DNA of 64,000 nucleotides, from NCBI GenBank assembly GCA_045633415.1, contig JAZQYH010000061.1, positions 1 through 64,000 of the forward strand, read 5' to 3'. Under the pieces are notes generated by a model. The model saw only the letters and a program-made list of their open reading frames with translations. It was not told where the DNA came from and searched no databases. Position numbers and translations under genes: made by a program. Source of the stretch: RGIG3102 sp045633415. Lineage in GTDB: Bacteria > Bacillota > Clostridia > Oscillospirales > Ruminococcaceae. Of the stretch, positions 45,322 to 53,992 are shown piece after piece; the stretch's first letter is position 1, and every line of letters begins with the position of its first letter.

Positions 45322-46539
45322 TTAACCTTTGTAAACAACACCGTTTTTCATAACAAATTCACATCTTGTCATAGTGGTGATATCTTCACGTGGGTCAGCA
45401 TCAAATGCTACGATATCAGCATATTTGCCTGCAGTAATAGAACCAACTGTATCCTGTCGGCGGATAAGTTCTGATGCTGTTTTTGTTGCACATGTAAGGG
45501 CTTCAAGTGGTTCAATACCAAATTCTTGCATAAGCTGGAATTCATAACCCTGTTTGCCATGGAAGTTGTATGGTGTGCCAGAGTCAGTACCAAATGCAAT
45601 TTTTACACCAGCTGCTCTTGCTTTTGTAACACCGTTTTTGTGGTTTGCAAGAACCTGTTTGGCTTTGTCTACCATAAACTGCGGAATACCTGCTTCAGCA
45701 CCCATTACAATAATTCTTTCAGCTGCAATGATTGTAGGAACAAGATAAGTACCACGTTTTGCCATTTCTTCGATACATTCATCATCCAGCATCATACCGT
45801 GTTCAACGGAAGTAACACCTGCTTTAACAGCACATTTGATACCATTTGTGCCGTGTGCATGTGTAGCTGTGATAACACCATACATTTCAGCTATTTCGCA
45901 TACAGCTTTCATTTCTTCAAATGTCATCTGCTGTGCACCAACTGTTGTACCTTTACTCATAACGCCACCAGTTGACATAAATTTAAGTACATCAACACCA
46001 TGCTTAACATTATATCTTGCAGCTTTCAGCATAGCATCTGGGCCATCAGCAATATTGCCAGAAATAGCTACTGGTGATTCAGAGATATATGGATTATAAT
46101 GGCTGTCTGCATGGCCACCAGTTGTACCGATACATGGGCCGGAAACCAGAAGTCTAGGACCTACAATTTCGCCTCTGTCAATGGCATTTCTCAGTGCTAC
46201 ATCATTGAAACCAGGTTCACCAACAGAACGGAGTGTTGTAAAACCTGCCATAAGGTCTGCCTGTGCCATTCTCATCATAAAGTAAGCGCTGTCCCCCAGT
46301 GTTGTCTGCCCGCTGGATGGGTTTGCTTCACCATTGGAAGAAAGATGAACGTGGCAGTCAATAAGACCAGGTGTTACAAATTTGCCTGTAAGGTCAACCA
46401 TTTCATAACCTTCTGTTTCGTCTGTCCATGGACAAACTTTTTCAATTATATTATCTTTTACAAAAACCATAACATTTTCTAAAACCTGCTGGTTTTCAGA
46501 ATCAAACATTTTTGAGCATTTAAGAACTTTACATGCCAT
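45322..46539 (-). CDS. Amidohydrolase, imidazolonepropionase-like (paralogue 1)
   Basis: The 405 aa protein matches its downstream neighbour throughout, with LIDCHVHLSSNG, KFMSTGGVMSKG, TATHAHG, VEHGMMLD and FGTDSGTPY. Both retain the metal-binding histidines, the lysine and the final aspartate, so both look active. Differences cluster in the first 60 residues and around the active-site loops. AAGGAGA precedes the ATG. It is separated from the transporter by a terminator, so the two amidohydrolases may need their own promoter or read-through. Confidence 0.88.
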   Translation of the reverse strand: MACKVLKCSKMFDSENQQVLENVMVFVKDNIIEKVCPWTDETEGYEMVDLTGKFVTPGLIDCHVHLSSNGEANPSSGQTTLGDSAYFMMRMAQADLMAGFTTLRSVGEPGFNDVALRNAIDRGEIVGPRLLVSGPCIGTTGGHADSHYNPYISESPVAISGNIADGPDAMLKAARYNVKHGVDVLKFMSTGGVMSKGTTVGAQQMTFEEMKAVCEIAEMYGVITATHAHGTNGIKCAVKAGVTSVEHGMMLDDECIEEMAKRGTYLVPTIIAAERIIVMGAEAGIPQFMVDKAKQVLANHKNGVTKARAAGVKIAFGTDSGTPYNFHGKQGYEFQLMQEFGIEPLEALTCATKTASELIRRQDTVGSITAGKYADIVAFDADPREDITTMTRCEFVMKNGVVYKG

Positions 46540-46590
46540 AATAAATATCTCCTTGAGAATATAGATAAAATTGAATTAAATAAAAAAACA

Positions 46591-46622
46591 AAAAAGACAG
46601 ATACCGAAATATCTGTCTTTTT
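46591..46622. terminator. Terminator after the transporter gene
   Basis: AAAAAGACAGATA pairs perfectly with TATCTGTCTTTTT around a six-base loop, with T-runs available on both strands. Confidence 0.88.
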
Positions 46623-46638
46623 AAACTTAAATTTTAAA

Positions 46639-47820
46639 TTAGAAAATCATTGGAGCGATGATGCCAGCGAATACAACAGAAGCGATTGTAACTGTTGTGA
46701 AACCACCAACAATCATTTTTGGCATTACGTATGCCAGAGCTTTTTCTTTTTCTTCTGCTGTGAAGTCATCCATAGAAGCAACAACTTCGTTGGAAAGGAT
46801 TTCTGTACCTGGGTAGCCGAACAGAGCTGTAACGCCACAAGCAATAGAAACGTAAGGGTTGTAACCAACAACTTTACCAGCAATAAGAGCCATAATAGCA
46901 ATACCGATAACGCCAAGAACCAGACAACCAACCAGTGGAAGAATAAAGTTCAGAGCATCCATTGGGGAAACTGAAGCAAAGCCGTTAAATGTCAGAGCGT
47001 ACATACAGAGCATGATATAGCCGTAACCGCCTGCATCTTTAAGTGCGTTTTTCTGCAGGAAGTTAATTTTCTTAGCAACGATACCAACCAGCAGGTACAT
47101 GATGTTAACGTTAAGGAATGTCAGAACGTATGTAGAAAGCAGGTAACCACAAACTGCAACTACTGCAAGTTTAAAGAATTTAAGTGTAGATGTGTCAGCT
47201 GCTGGAGCTGGAGTTTTGAAAAGGTTTGTTTCAGGAAGTTTGAAAGCAGTTTTCTTTTCAGCATCGCCAGAGAACATGCCTTTTGCTTTAGCAGCGATAA
47301 GTTCTTTTTTGAGGCAGAAAGAAGCAACTGGCATACCAACCATAGACTGGAATGCAAGAACCAGAGCAGCGAAACCTGCGAAAGCTGGTTTACCAGCAGC
47401 GTTTGCAGCTTCAGAAACGATCTGGAATGCGATAACACCACCAGAAACAACTGGAGCAGCTGTCAGAGAGTATTCTCTACCGAACAGCATATTACCTAAT
47501 GTAAATGCCAGAACGCCGATACCTACGAGACCTGCGCAGCAAACAACAACAGTTTTCCACTCAGCAAGCAGTTCTTCGATTTCAATGGATGTACCCATGT
47601 TAACCAGAAGCATTGCAACACCTGTTGCATTGAGTGTAGGAAGAAGTGTGGAATCTACAGCGATAGTAGCTGGGATTGCACCGGACCAGAAAAGGCCCAT
47701 TGCTACGAAACAACCAAAAACCATGGATGAAACGAAGCCATTAGTTTTGCGGGAAAGAAATTCGCCGATTACGAACGCAAGAGCGATAACAGCGAAACAC
47801 ATCATTGGAGTCCAAGTCAT
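46639..47820 (-). CDS. Polytopic membrane transporter, family uncertain
   Basis: The 393 aa protein has about ten membrane segments, in two halves split by a charged loop (about 180-215). Glycine-rich helices such as PVVSGGVIAFQIVSEAANAAG and FGYPGTEILSNEV suggest a secondary transporter, perhaps distantly GltS-like; I do not recognise the family with confidence. It is next to two amidohydrolases, so a peptide-like or acyl amino-acid substrate is an inference. GAGAGGAAA precedes the ATG. It lies behind a structured leader and small ORF on the same transcript. Confidence 0.7.
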   Translation of the reverse strand: MTWTPMMCFAVIALAFVIGEFLSRKTNGFVSSMVFGCFVAMGLFWSGAIPATIAVDSTLLPTLNATGVAMLLVNMGTSIEIEELLAEWKTVVVCCAGLVGIGVLAFTLGNMLFGREYSLTAAPVVSGGVIAFQIVSEAANAAGKPAFAGFAALVLAFQSMVGMPVASFCLKKELIAAKAKGMFSGDAEKKTAFKLPETNLFKTPAPAADTSTLKFFKLAVVAVCGYLLSTYVLTFLNVNIMYLLVGIVAKKINFLQKNALKDAGGYGYIMLCMYALTFNGFASVSPMDALNFILPLVGCLVLGVIGIAIMALIAGKVVGYNPYVSIACGVTALFGYPGTEILSNEVVASMDDFTAEEKEKALAYVMPKMIVGGFTTVTIASVVFAGIIAPMIF

Positions 47821-47861
47821 AATATATTTCCTCTCTATAATTAAGAATTCAAAAATAAAAA

Positions 47862-47999
47862 TTAAATGTTAAAGTTATTAGGTTTAATAATCACTGGTTT
47901 AAAAAGACATATTAAATTGTCAAGGTCCACATTGTTTTTTATGCCTAGTGCAAATGGTAGTAGACTTAGGTTTTTAATGTCGCTAATGTCGTTTTTCAC
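47862..47999 (-). CDS. Small ORF (45 codons) upstream of the transporter
   Basis: A GTG at 47999 (or TTG at 48002) opens a 45-codon frame ending TAA at 47864-47862. It starts KNDISDIKNLSLLPFALGIK and includes one cysteine. An 11-base perfect anti-16S match AGGAGGTGATC (48014-48004) lies 4-6 bases from the first start. Codon CTA is used five times. No family is recognised, and the peptide is only weakly hydrophobic. It could be a small protein or a leader peptide controlling the transporter, whose ATG is 42 bases downstream. Confidence 0.6.
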   Translation of the reverse strand: MKNDISDIKNLSLLPFALGIKNNVDLDNLICLFKPVIIKPNNFNI

Positions 48000-48040
48000 C
48001 AATGATCACCTCCTAAATTCAATACTCAATTGTTATTTTT

Positions 48041-48099
48041 GGATATCAAATCCCCCCAGTTATACGGACTAATTAATATAACTTAAATTTGATATGTCC
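48041..48099 (-). promoter_or_regulatory. 5' stem-loop of the transporter leader
   Basis: Nine base pairs (48043-48051 with 48087-48095) enclose an inner seven-bp stem (48058-48064 with 48077-48083) and a 12-base loop. In RNA sense there is a six-G bulge (48057-48052) opposite a UUA bulge. The predicted transcription start is at its 5' base. No known riboswitch consensus is recognised. Confidence 0.55.
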
Positions 48100-48101
48100 A
48101 C

Positions 48102-48130
48102 ATTATCCTACTTTCGTCCTAATAAGTCAA
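48102..48130 (-). promoter_or_regulatory. Promoter of the small ORF and transporter
   Basis: On the minus strand, TTGACT (48130-48125), a 17-base spacer and GATAAT (48107-48102). The start is expected near 48095. Confidence 0.75.
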
Positions 48131-48404
48131 TATTTTCTAATTTACTGTATTATTTTCCATTTTCAGCATTTTGCACAACCGTTTTTAAATAATTGTTATT
48201 TTTTCTGTTTATATGCACAAATTGTTTAAAAATTAACTATTAATAAATTGTTAATTCTTCATTATTTTTGTGTAAATTGTTTAATTTATATTTAAATTTT
48301 CGTTATTATTACAATATAAAATTGTATTATTTTTAACAATCTTATATATTTCTCTTGACAAATGTATTAAAATAATAACTAAAAAAGTATATCTGGAGTT
48401 AAAT
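48131..48404. other. AT-rich intergenic region
   Basis: Between divergent units. It holds long A/T runs and a plus-strand TTGACA (48355-48360) that may serve the dehydrogenase, though no good -10 box lies 16-18 bases on. No ORF, repeat or RNA is recognised. Confidence 0.6.
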
Positions 48405-49400
48405 ATGAAACCAATTTGCCTTGTTAATACCCCATTATCCCAGCAGACATTATACAATTTATGCAATATTATGCATAATTGCTGTGAATTAATCACACCA
48501 GAAAACACTGATGCCAATTCACCCGAAATTGAATACCCTTTTGATAAATCACTCCTTGAAAAAGCAGAAATTTATATAGGAAATCCTGATTTCAATACAC
48601 TTTCAGTTTGTAAAAATTTAAAGTGGCTTCAGCTAGCATCATCAGGGGCCGACAGCTATGCAAAATCAGGTATCATTGATAAAAATAGAACCCAGCTTAC
48701 AAATGCTACAGGTGCTTATGGTCATGCAATAGCTGAATATATGGTTGCTGGTGTAATGGCTGTTATCAAAAAATATCATCTTTACAGAGATAATCAGCTC
48801 GCTGGCAAATGGCAGGACATGGGCTTTTCCAGAACAATCCGTGGCAGTAAAGTACTGATAGTTGGTTTTGGTGACATCGGCGGTCAGTTCGGGCAGAAAA
48901 TGAATGCACTTGGTTGTGAGATACATGCAATAAAAAGAACAGTGTCTGATGTGCCAGAATATGTCAAATCAATATCCACACTTGATAAACTGGATAAGCT
49001 GCTTCCAGAAATGGATATTGTAGCTTTGTGTCTGCCTAACTCCCCTGCTACCGAAAATGTTATCAGCAAAAAACAACTCAGTCTTATGAAAAACGACTCT
49101 GTTCTGATTAATGTAGGCAGAGGTAATGCTGTAGACACAGATGCTCTGCTGGATGCACTGAACAACAATATTATCGGTAATGCAATATTGGATGTTACAA
49201 ACCCAGAACCGCTGCCTTCAGACCATCCACTGTGGAAATGCAGTAATGCTGTAATCACACCTCATATTTCTGGTGGCTACCATGCCCAGGAAACAATCGA
49301 CGGCATTGAAAATATTATACTGGAAAATGCCAGACGATATGTAAACGGACAGGAACTTATAAATCAGGTTGATTTTGAAACAGGATACAGAAGAAAATAA
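48405..49400 (+). CDS. D-isomer-specific 2-hydroxyacid dehydrogenase
   Basis: The 331 aa protein has the two-domain fold of the family: an N-terminal substrate domain, the Rossmann motif VLIVGFGDIGGQFG (about 149-162), the catalytic arginine region LINVGRGNAVDTDAL, glutamate in DVTNPEPLP, and histidine in TPHISGGY. It reduces a 2-keto acid with NAD(P)H or the reverse; the substrate is unknown. GGAG precedes the ATG. It stands alone, closed by a strong terminator. Confidence 0.92.
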   Translation: MKPICLVNTPLSQQTLYNLCNIMHNCCELITPENTDANSPEIEYPFDKSLLEKAEIYIGNPDFNTLSVCKNLKWLQLASSGADSYAKSGIIDKNRTQLTNATGAYGHAIAEYMVAGVMAVIKKYHLYRDNQLAGKWQDMGFSRTIRGSKVLIVGFGDIGGQFGQKMNALGCEIHAIKRTVSDVPEYVKSISTLDKLDKLLPEMDIVALCLPNSPATENVISKKQLSLMKNDSVLINVGRGNAVDTDALLDALNNNIIGNAILDVTNPEPLPSDHPLWKCSNAVITPHISGGYHAQETIDGIENIILENARRYVNGQELINQVDFETGYRRK

Positions 49401-49440
49401 ATAAATCGCTTGAGTGTAACACTCAAGCGATTTATTTTTT
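49401..49440. terminator. Bidirectional terminator
   Basis: A perfect 16-bp stem (ATAAATCGCTTGAGTG with its complement, loop TAA) followed by TTTTTT. It separates the convergent dehydrogenase and phosphodiesterase genes. Confidence 0.92.
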
Positions 49441-49990
49441 AAAATTCATCTTTTAACACAAATCTGTATTCTTTCATCTCAAGATTTTTAAAATGTATGC
49501 CATCATCTTCTATTGTGATATAGCTATGCTGGCTGTTTTCTTTTGGGATTGAAATGGAACCCGGATTTACATATGTGTAGTTATTTACTTTTTCACATAC
49601 TGGAATATGTGTATGACCATGAAGAAGGATATCACCATTTTTAAGCATTGGTGGATTTGCATTGTTATGATTATGTCCATGTGTAACAAAAATCATTTTA
49701 TTATTCCAGTAAAGAAATGCATAATCAGCAAGTATTGGGAATTTTAATACCATCTGGTCTACTTCTGTATCACAGTTACCTCTTACACAAAGAATTTCTT
49801 CTTTGATATTATTCAGCATTTCAATAACCTTTTTAGGTGCATATTCTTTTGGCAGGTCATTTCTTGGACCATGATATAAAACGTCACCAAGAAGTATGAG
49901 TTTATCTGCTTTTTCATTTTTATAGCATTCCAGCATTTTTTCTGCAAAATAAGCAGAACCATGAATATCTGATGCCACCATTAATTTCAT
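49439..49990 (-). CDS. yfcE: YfcE-type metallophosphodiesterase
   Basis: The 183 aa protein has all calcineurin-type metal motifs: ASDIHG, LLGDVLYHGPRN, RGNCD, THGHNHN and LHGHTHIP. YfcE hydrolyses phosphodiester model substrates; its biological substrate is unknown. It stands alone, divergent from the MmcQ-like gene, with a ribosome site AGGAGA. Confidence 0.92.
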   Translation of the reverse strand: MKLMVASDIHGSAYFAEKMLECYKNEKADKLILLGDVLYHGPRNDLPKEYAPKKVIEMLNNIKEEILCVRGNCDTEVDQMVLKFPILADYAFLYWNNKMIFVTHGHNHNNANPPMLKNGDILLHGHTHIPVCEKVNNYTYVNPGSISIPKENSQHSYITIEDDGIHFKNLEMKEYRFVLKDEF

Positions 49991-50057
49991 ATTTAGTCTC
50001 CTCTTTATATTTAATTTCTGTATATAAATTTAACATACATATAGATTAAAGTAAAGA

Positions 50058-50084
50058 TTGACAGTTTATATACTATCGTATAAA
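50058..50084 (+). promoter_or_regulatory. Promoter of the MmcQ-SpoVK-like unit
   Basis: A perfect TTGACA (50058-50063), a 15-base spacer and TATAAA (50079-50084). Transcription should start at about 50090, almost at the ATG at 50094. Confidence 0.55.
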
Positions 50085-50093
50085 GTTATATAT

Positions 50094-50435
50094 ATGAAAA
50101 ACTATTATATTGATAAATGTCTGGAATTTAAAGGCACATATCTTGATTATCCATTTGATGATTCTGATTGGGCCGCCATCAGACATAAAGAAAACAAAAA
50201 AATTTTTGCATTGATTTACACCCATAACAGCAAAAACTGTATCAATTTCAAAAACACGCCTGAATGGGCTACTTTCTGGAGAGAAAGTTTTAAAGCAGTA
50301 GCACCTGCATACCATATGAACAAAGAACATTGGAGTATGGTTACACTGGGCGAAGATGCAAATGAAGAGCAAATCATGCAGATGCTGTATGACAGCTATA
50401 AACTTACACAAAATAAAACGAGGAAAAGAAAATGA
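50094..50435 (+). CDS. MmcQ/YjbR-family protein
   Basis: The 113 aa protein shows the MmcQ/YjbR pattern: YPFDDSDWAAIRHKENKKIFALIY, then FKAVAPAYHMNKEHWSMVTLG and a short C-terminal helix. Members have a CyaY-like DNA-binding fold of unknown role. The upstream open frame reaches a TTG within the promoter, so the ATG at 50094 is chosen. No ribosome site precedes it, and the transcript may be leaderless. Its last four bases (ATGA) overlap the ATPase gene, which implies translational coupling. Confidence 0.85.
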   Translation: MKNYYIDKCLEFKGTYLDYPFDDSDWAAIRHKENKKIFALIYTHNSKNCINFKNTPEWATFWRESFKAVAPAYHMNKEHWSMVTLGEDANEEQIMQMLYDSYKLTQNKTRKRK

Positions 50436-51886
50436 GTGCTAAACTTAAAAGTGTATTAGAAACAGCCTATAAACTGTGTGATAATCTGGAAGCTACAGAT
50501 GTTTGGGATAAAAACAATACGGCTTCTGCAAGGGAAATTTTCCGTGGTGAACTGTTTCATTTTCTCTTAAACCTTAGTTTTGCTGATGCCAAAATAACTG
50601 TAAAGGAATCCACCTTTATAAAAGATAACCTTGGATTTGATTATTCTGTAAAAGAAATGCGTGAATATGCTATCGCAAATAGAATTTATGGTTCTGATTT
50701 TACAAACAAACTTCCATATTGCTTTAAAGCATTTGTAAAAGCTGATAATAATTTGGGTCAGGTTAAAGAAACATCAAAACTTATTCTGCAGATTTACAAA
50801 ATGCTGGGACAGGAATTTTTAGCCTGTGATGGTATGGGTAAAACCGAAAGTTATTCTCTGGACCTTATGTGTAACAATATGCAGGGATATATAGATAAAA
50901 CTTTTATTGAAACTGCAAATCTTTCATTTGGTCAGCTGGCTGATAAAGACAATCAGGTCGCAAAATCACCTGATTTTATGCAGCCTGTTTCCCCTGCTGT
51001 CGCAACAGAAACTACTACAGCCAAACAACAACAGGCTAAAACAGAACAAGAAGAAAAAGAGCCAGAAAAAACACTGGACGAACTACTTGAAGAACTGAAT
51101 GTTCTTATTGGTCTTGATAAGGTTAAAGAAGACGTAAAGAGCCTTATAAACCTTGTTAAAATCAGAAATATAAGAAAAGAACGTGGTATGGAAAGTCCTG
51201 ACATGAGTCTGCATATGGTATTCAGTGGAAACCCTGGTACAGGTAAAACAACTATCGCACGTCTCCTTGCACAGATTTACAAAGCAATGGGCCTTCTTTC
51301 AAAAGGTCATCTGGTGGAAGTTGACCGCAGTGGACTTGTGGGCGGTTATGTAGGCCAGACAGCACTTAAAGTACAGGAAGTTGTAAATAAAGCTCTGGGT
51401 GGTGTACTGTTTATTGACGAAGCATATTCCCTGACTGTTAACAGGGGCGCTTCCGACTACGGTTTTGAGGCGGTGGATACACTGCTGAAATTTATGGAAG
51501 ATAACCGTGATGACATGATTGTTATCGTAGCAGGTTATCCAGCACCAATGGAAGAATTTTTAAACTCAAACCCTGGTTTAAAATCACGTTTCAATAAATA
51601 TCTTTACTTTGAAGACTACACTCCAGAAGAACTGATTGGTATCCTTAAACTCAATGCTAAAAAGGCTGACCTTGTTTTAAGCGAAGAAGCTGAAAAATTT
51701 GCAATGGATTTCTTTACAAAGCGCTGTGAAAACAGACCAGCAAACTATGCCAACGGCCGTGATGTACGTAACTTCTTTGAAAAAGCACTTATTAATCAGG
51801 CAAACCGACTGGCAAACCTTGAATCAATTGAAGACCGTCATCTGACAACACTGGAAGTTGAAGATTTTAATACAATACTGTTATAA
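50432..51886 (+). CDS. AAA+ ATPase of the SpoVK/CbbX type
   Basis: The 484 aa protein has a helical TerB-like N-terminal region (about 35-165), a low-complexity acidic linker (about 185-215) and an AAA+ module. Walker A is SGNPGTGKTT (264-273), the pore loop GLVGGYVGQTALK, and Walker B GVLFIDEAYSL (about 324-334). CbbX-type ATPases remodel protein targets; SpoVK has a late sporulation role. The extended N-terminus differs from Bacillus SpoVK (about 322 aa). It is coupled to the MmcQ-like gene. Confidence 0.85.
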   Translation: MSAKLKSVLETAYKLCDNLEATDVWDKNNTASAREIFRGELFHFLLNLSFADAKITVKESTFIKDNLGFDYSVKEMREYAIANRIYGSDFTNKLPYCFKAFVKADNNLGQVKETSKLILQIYKMLGQEFLACDGMGKTESYSLDLMCNNMQGYIDKTFIETANLSFGQLADKDNQVAKSPDFMQPVSPAVATETTTAKQQQAKTEQEEKEPEKTLDELLEELNVLIGLDKVKEDVKSLINLVKIRNIRKERGMESPDMSLHMVFSGNPGTGKTTIARLLAQIYKAMGLLSKGHLVEVDRSGLVGGYVGQTALKVQEVVNKALGGVLFIDEAYSLTVNRGASDYGFEAVDTLLKFMEDNRDDMIVIVAGYPAPMEEFLNSNPGLKSRFNKYLYFEDYTPEELIGILKLNAKKADLVLSEEAEKFAMDFFTKRCENRPANYANGRDVRNFFEKALINQANRLANLESIEDRHLTTLEVEDFNTILL

Positions 51887-51892
51887 CAAAAA

Positions 51893-51925
51893 TAAACCGG
51901 CAGGTATTCCCTGCCGGTTTTATTT
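51893..51925. terminator. Bidirectional terminator
   Basis: AAACCGGCAGG (51894-51904) pairs with CCTGCCGGTTT (51910-51920), with A/T runs outside. It lies between the convergent ATPase and nucleoside hydrolase genes. Confidence 0.9.
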
Positions 51926-51928
51926 TAT

Positions 51929-52885
51929 TTAGTTAAATTTTTTAGCCGCTTCAATGTGCATATTGATAAGTTTTTCTCTGTCTGCTTTCATTGAAACAAA
52001 TGTATTTGCTGGTTTGCCTGTGTAGTTGATAAGGTCTGTAACTGTACAACCACGTGTTTTTACACCTTTCAGTTCAACATCAACAAAGCAATGTTTGAAC
52101 TCTACCACTGATTCATCCAACAGCCATGCAACTGGCAGTGAGTCGTGAAGAACTGCGCCAGGGAGACCACCAAGTGCTTTATAGATATCAGAGTACTGCT
52201 GCATGCAGTCTTTCAGCCATTCGCCTGTTTTACCGCCATTGTCAGCAATAGCCTGTCTTTCATCATCAGTGATGAAACAACCCATTGTAGCATCAAGGCT
52301 GAACATATATTTAGGAATATCGCTCATAAAAACAATTTTAGCTGAATCTGGGTCATGACCGATATTTGCTTCAACGGAGAAGCCCATATTACCACCAAAT
52401 GCGGCGCCACCCATAAGTGCAATACATTCTACCTTTTCACGAAGGTCTGGGTAGGCCATGATAAATGTAGCAATGTTTGTAAGTGGAGCTGTTGCAACGA
52501 TAGTTACTTTTTCTTCACTTTCTCTGATTGCTTTTGCCATAAGATCAACTGCTGGCATATTTACAACTGTTTTTGTTGGTTCAGGCAGTCTGTTACCTAC
52601 ATTGCCCAGACCATCACGACCGTGGATATCTACCATTGGTGCGATAGAGTAATCGATTGGTGGGTCGATTAATGGACGATAGGAACCAACTGCAACAGGT
52701 ACATCAAGACCTAACAGTTCGCAGATTTTAAGAGTATTTTTTGTTGTGTCATCAACAGAAGAGTTGCCGAATACTGTTGTGATTGCTTTCAGTTCAAGAG
52801 AATCAGCCGCTGCTACCAGAAGCAATGCCAAAGTATCATCAACGCCTGTATCAACGTCCATAATAATAGGTTTCTTTTTAAGCAT
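51929..52885 (-). CDS. Nucleoside hydrolase (pair A, second gene)
   Basis: The 318 aa enzyme of the inosine-uridine hydrolase family has the calcium-binding MDVDTGVDDTLA motif at the start, then GPLTNIATFI, LMGGAAFGGN and NIGHDPDSAKI. It has a histidine-aspartate pair in VLHDSLPVAWLL. It splits a nucleoside into base and ribose. The ATG at 52885 has GGAGGA at 9 bases; a longer reading overlaps the upstream gene. It begins directly after the stop of its paralogue. Confidence 0.93.
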   Translation of the reverse strand: MLKKKPIIMDVDTGVDDTLALLLVAAADSLELKAITTVFGNSSVDDTTKNTLKICELLGLDVPVAVGSYRPLIDPPIDYSIAPMVDIHGRDGLGNVGNRLPEPTKTVVNMPAVDLMAKAIRESEEKVTIVATAPLTNIATFIMAYPDLREKVECIALMGGAAFGGNMGFSVEANIGHDPDSAKIVFMSDIPKYMFSLDATMGCFITDDERQAIADNGGKTGEWLKDCMQQYSDIYKALGGLPGAVLHDSLPVAWLLDESVVEFKHCFVDVELKGVKTRGCTVTDLINYTGKPANTFVSMKADREKLINMHIEAAKKFN

Positions 52886-52886
52886 A

Positions 52887-53861
52887 TCAGCATTCCTCCT
52901 TGTCATAGGATTTTACACAATCAAAGTACATTTTAACAAATTTTTCTCTGTCCATAGCAACAGGAATTTTTACGTTTTTAAATGGAGCAAAACCAAGCCA
53001 GTCAATAACTGTCTGACCTGTTGTCATTTCACCAACACAGTCACAGAAAACGTATTTTTCTACACACTGTGCAATTTCTGGGTCAATCATAACTGCTGCA
53101 GCTGTTGGGTCACATGTGTAGTGGTCTTCAGATACAAATGTACCTTCGCCTCTTTCAATCAGTTTTTCTCTGTTGTTGTCTTCGTGTTCCATCATCCGTT
53201 TTGCAAGAGCAGCAAATTTGTTTGTTTCTGGAAGTGAGCGCAGTGCATTTGCTTCTTCTTTTGTGAGGTAAACCATACGGCAAGCATTAAGGTCAACCAT
53301 TGTAAAGTTAGGGAAACCAGCCTGCAGAACAATTTCACATGCATGTGGGTCCTGTGCAATGTTGTATTCAGAGTAAACACCAAAGTTACCATTGCCTGCT
53401 GCACCACCCATAATAACAAGGTTTTTAACCAGTTTTGGCAGTTCTGGATGTTTCATAACTGCGATAGCAAGATTTGTCAGCGGACCGATAGCGATGATTT
53501 CAAGTTCACCATTCTGTTTAACAGCTTCTTCCCAGATAAAGTCCCAAGCATGGCCTTCAGCAAATTTAGCATCTTCTGGCAGTGTGTAGTCAAAACCAAT
53601 AAGGCCGTTGTTGCCGTGTACATATTCAGCACGTGAAAGACGCTGGATGAAAGCTTCTTCAGAGCCAAGATATACTGGGCAGTCGATGCCGTAAAGTTTG
53701 CTTAAGAAAAGTGCATTTGCAGATGTTTTTGACAGTGGTACATTTCCGTGAACAGCTGTGATACCACGAATATCAAACTGACCGCTGCCCTGCAGCATCA
53801 TGATACACTCTGCATCATCAATACCAGGGTCACAGTCAATAATCAAAGGTCTTTTGAGCAT
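52887..53861 (-). CDS. Nucleoside hydrolase (pair A, first gene)
   Basis: The 324 aa paralogue has IIDCDPGIDDAECI, GNVPLSKTSANAL, GPLTNLAIAVMK, VIMGGAAGNGNFG and AQDPHACEI. The active-site segment reads HYTCDPTAAAVM, where the usual histidine before aspartate is cysteine. Calcium ligands are intact. Specificity probably differs from its partner. AAGGAAGG precedes the ATG. An imperfect palindrome around 53890-53916 lies at its promoter region. Confidence 0.92.
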   Translation of the reverse strand: MLKRPLIIDCDPGIDDAECIMMLQGSGQFDIRGITAVHGNVPLSKTSANALFLSKLYGIDCPVYLGSEEAFIQRLSRAEYVHGNNGLIGFDYTLPEDAKFAEGHAWDFIWEEAVKQNGELEIIAIGPLTNLAIAVMKHPELPKLVKNLVIMGGAAGNGNFGVYSEYNIAQDPHACEIVLQAGFPNFTMVDLNACRMVYLTKEEANALRSLPETNKFAALAKRMMEHEDNNREKLIERGEGTFVSEDHYTCDPTAAAVMIDPEIAQCVEKYVFCDCVGEMTTGQTVIDWLGFAPFKNVKIPVAMDREKFVKMYFDCVKSYDKEEC

Positions 53862-53992
53862 AATAATTTCCTTCCTTATATCTGATTCAGAGGATTATAA
53901 CAGATTACAATTCCTCAATTTATACTTATCTATATCTTATCAAATAAGCTGGTAAAATACAAGTATAAAGCAAACCTCTGAAATATTGGGAA

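Noticed and set aside
48041..48099. The transporter leader as a known riboswitch (guanidine, preQ1, fluoride, TPP types considered)
   Set aside because: None of their conserved cores is present by eye, so it is reported only as a structured leader.
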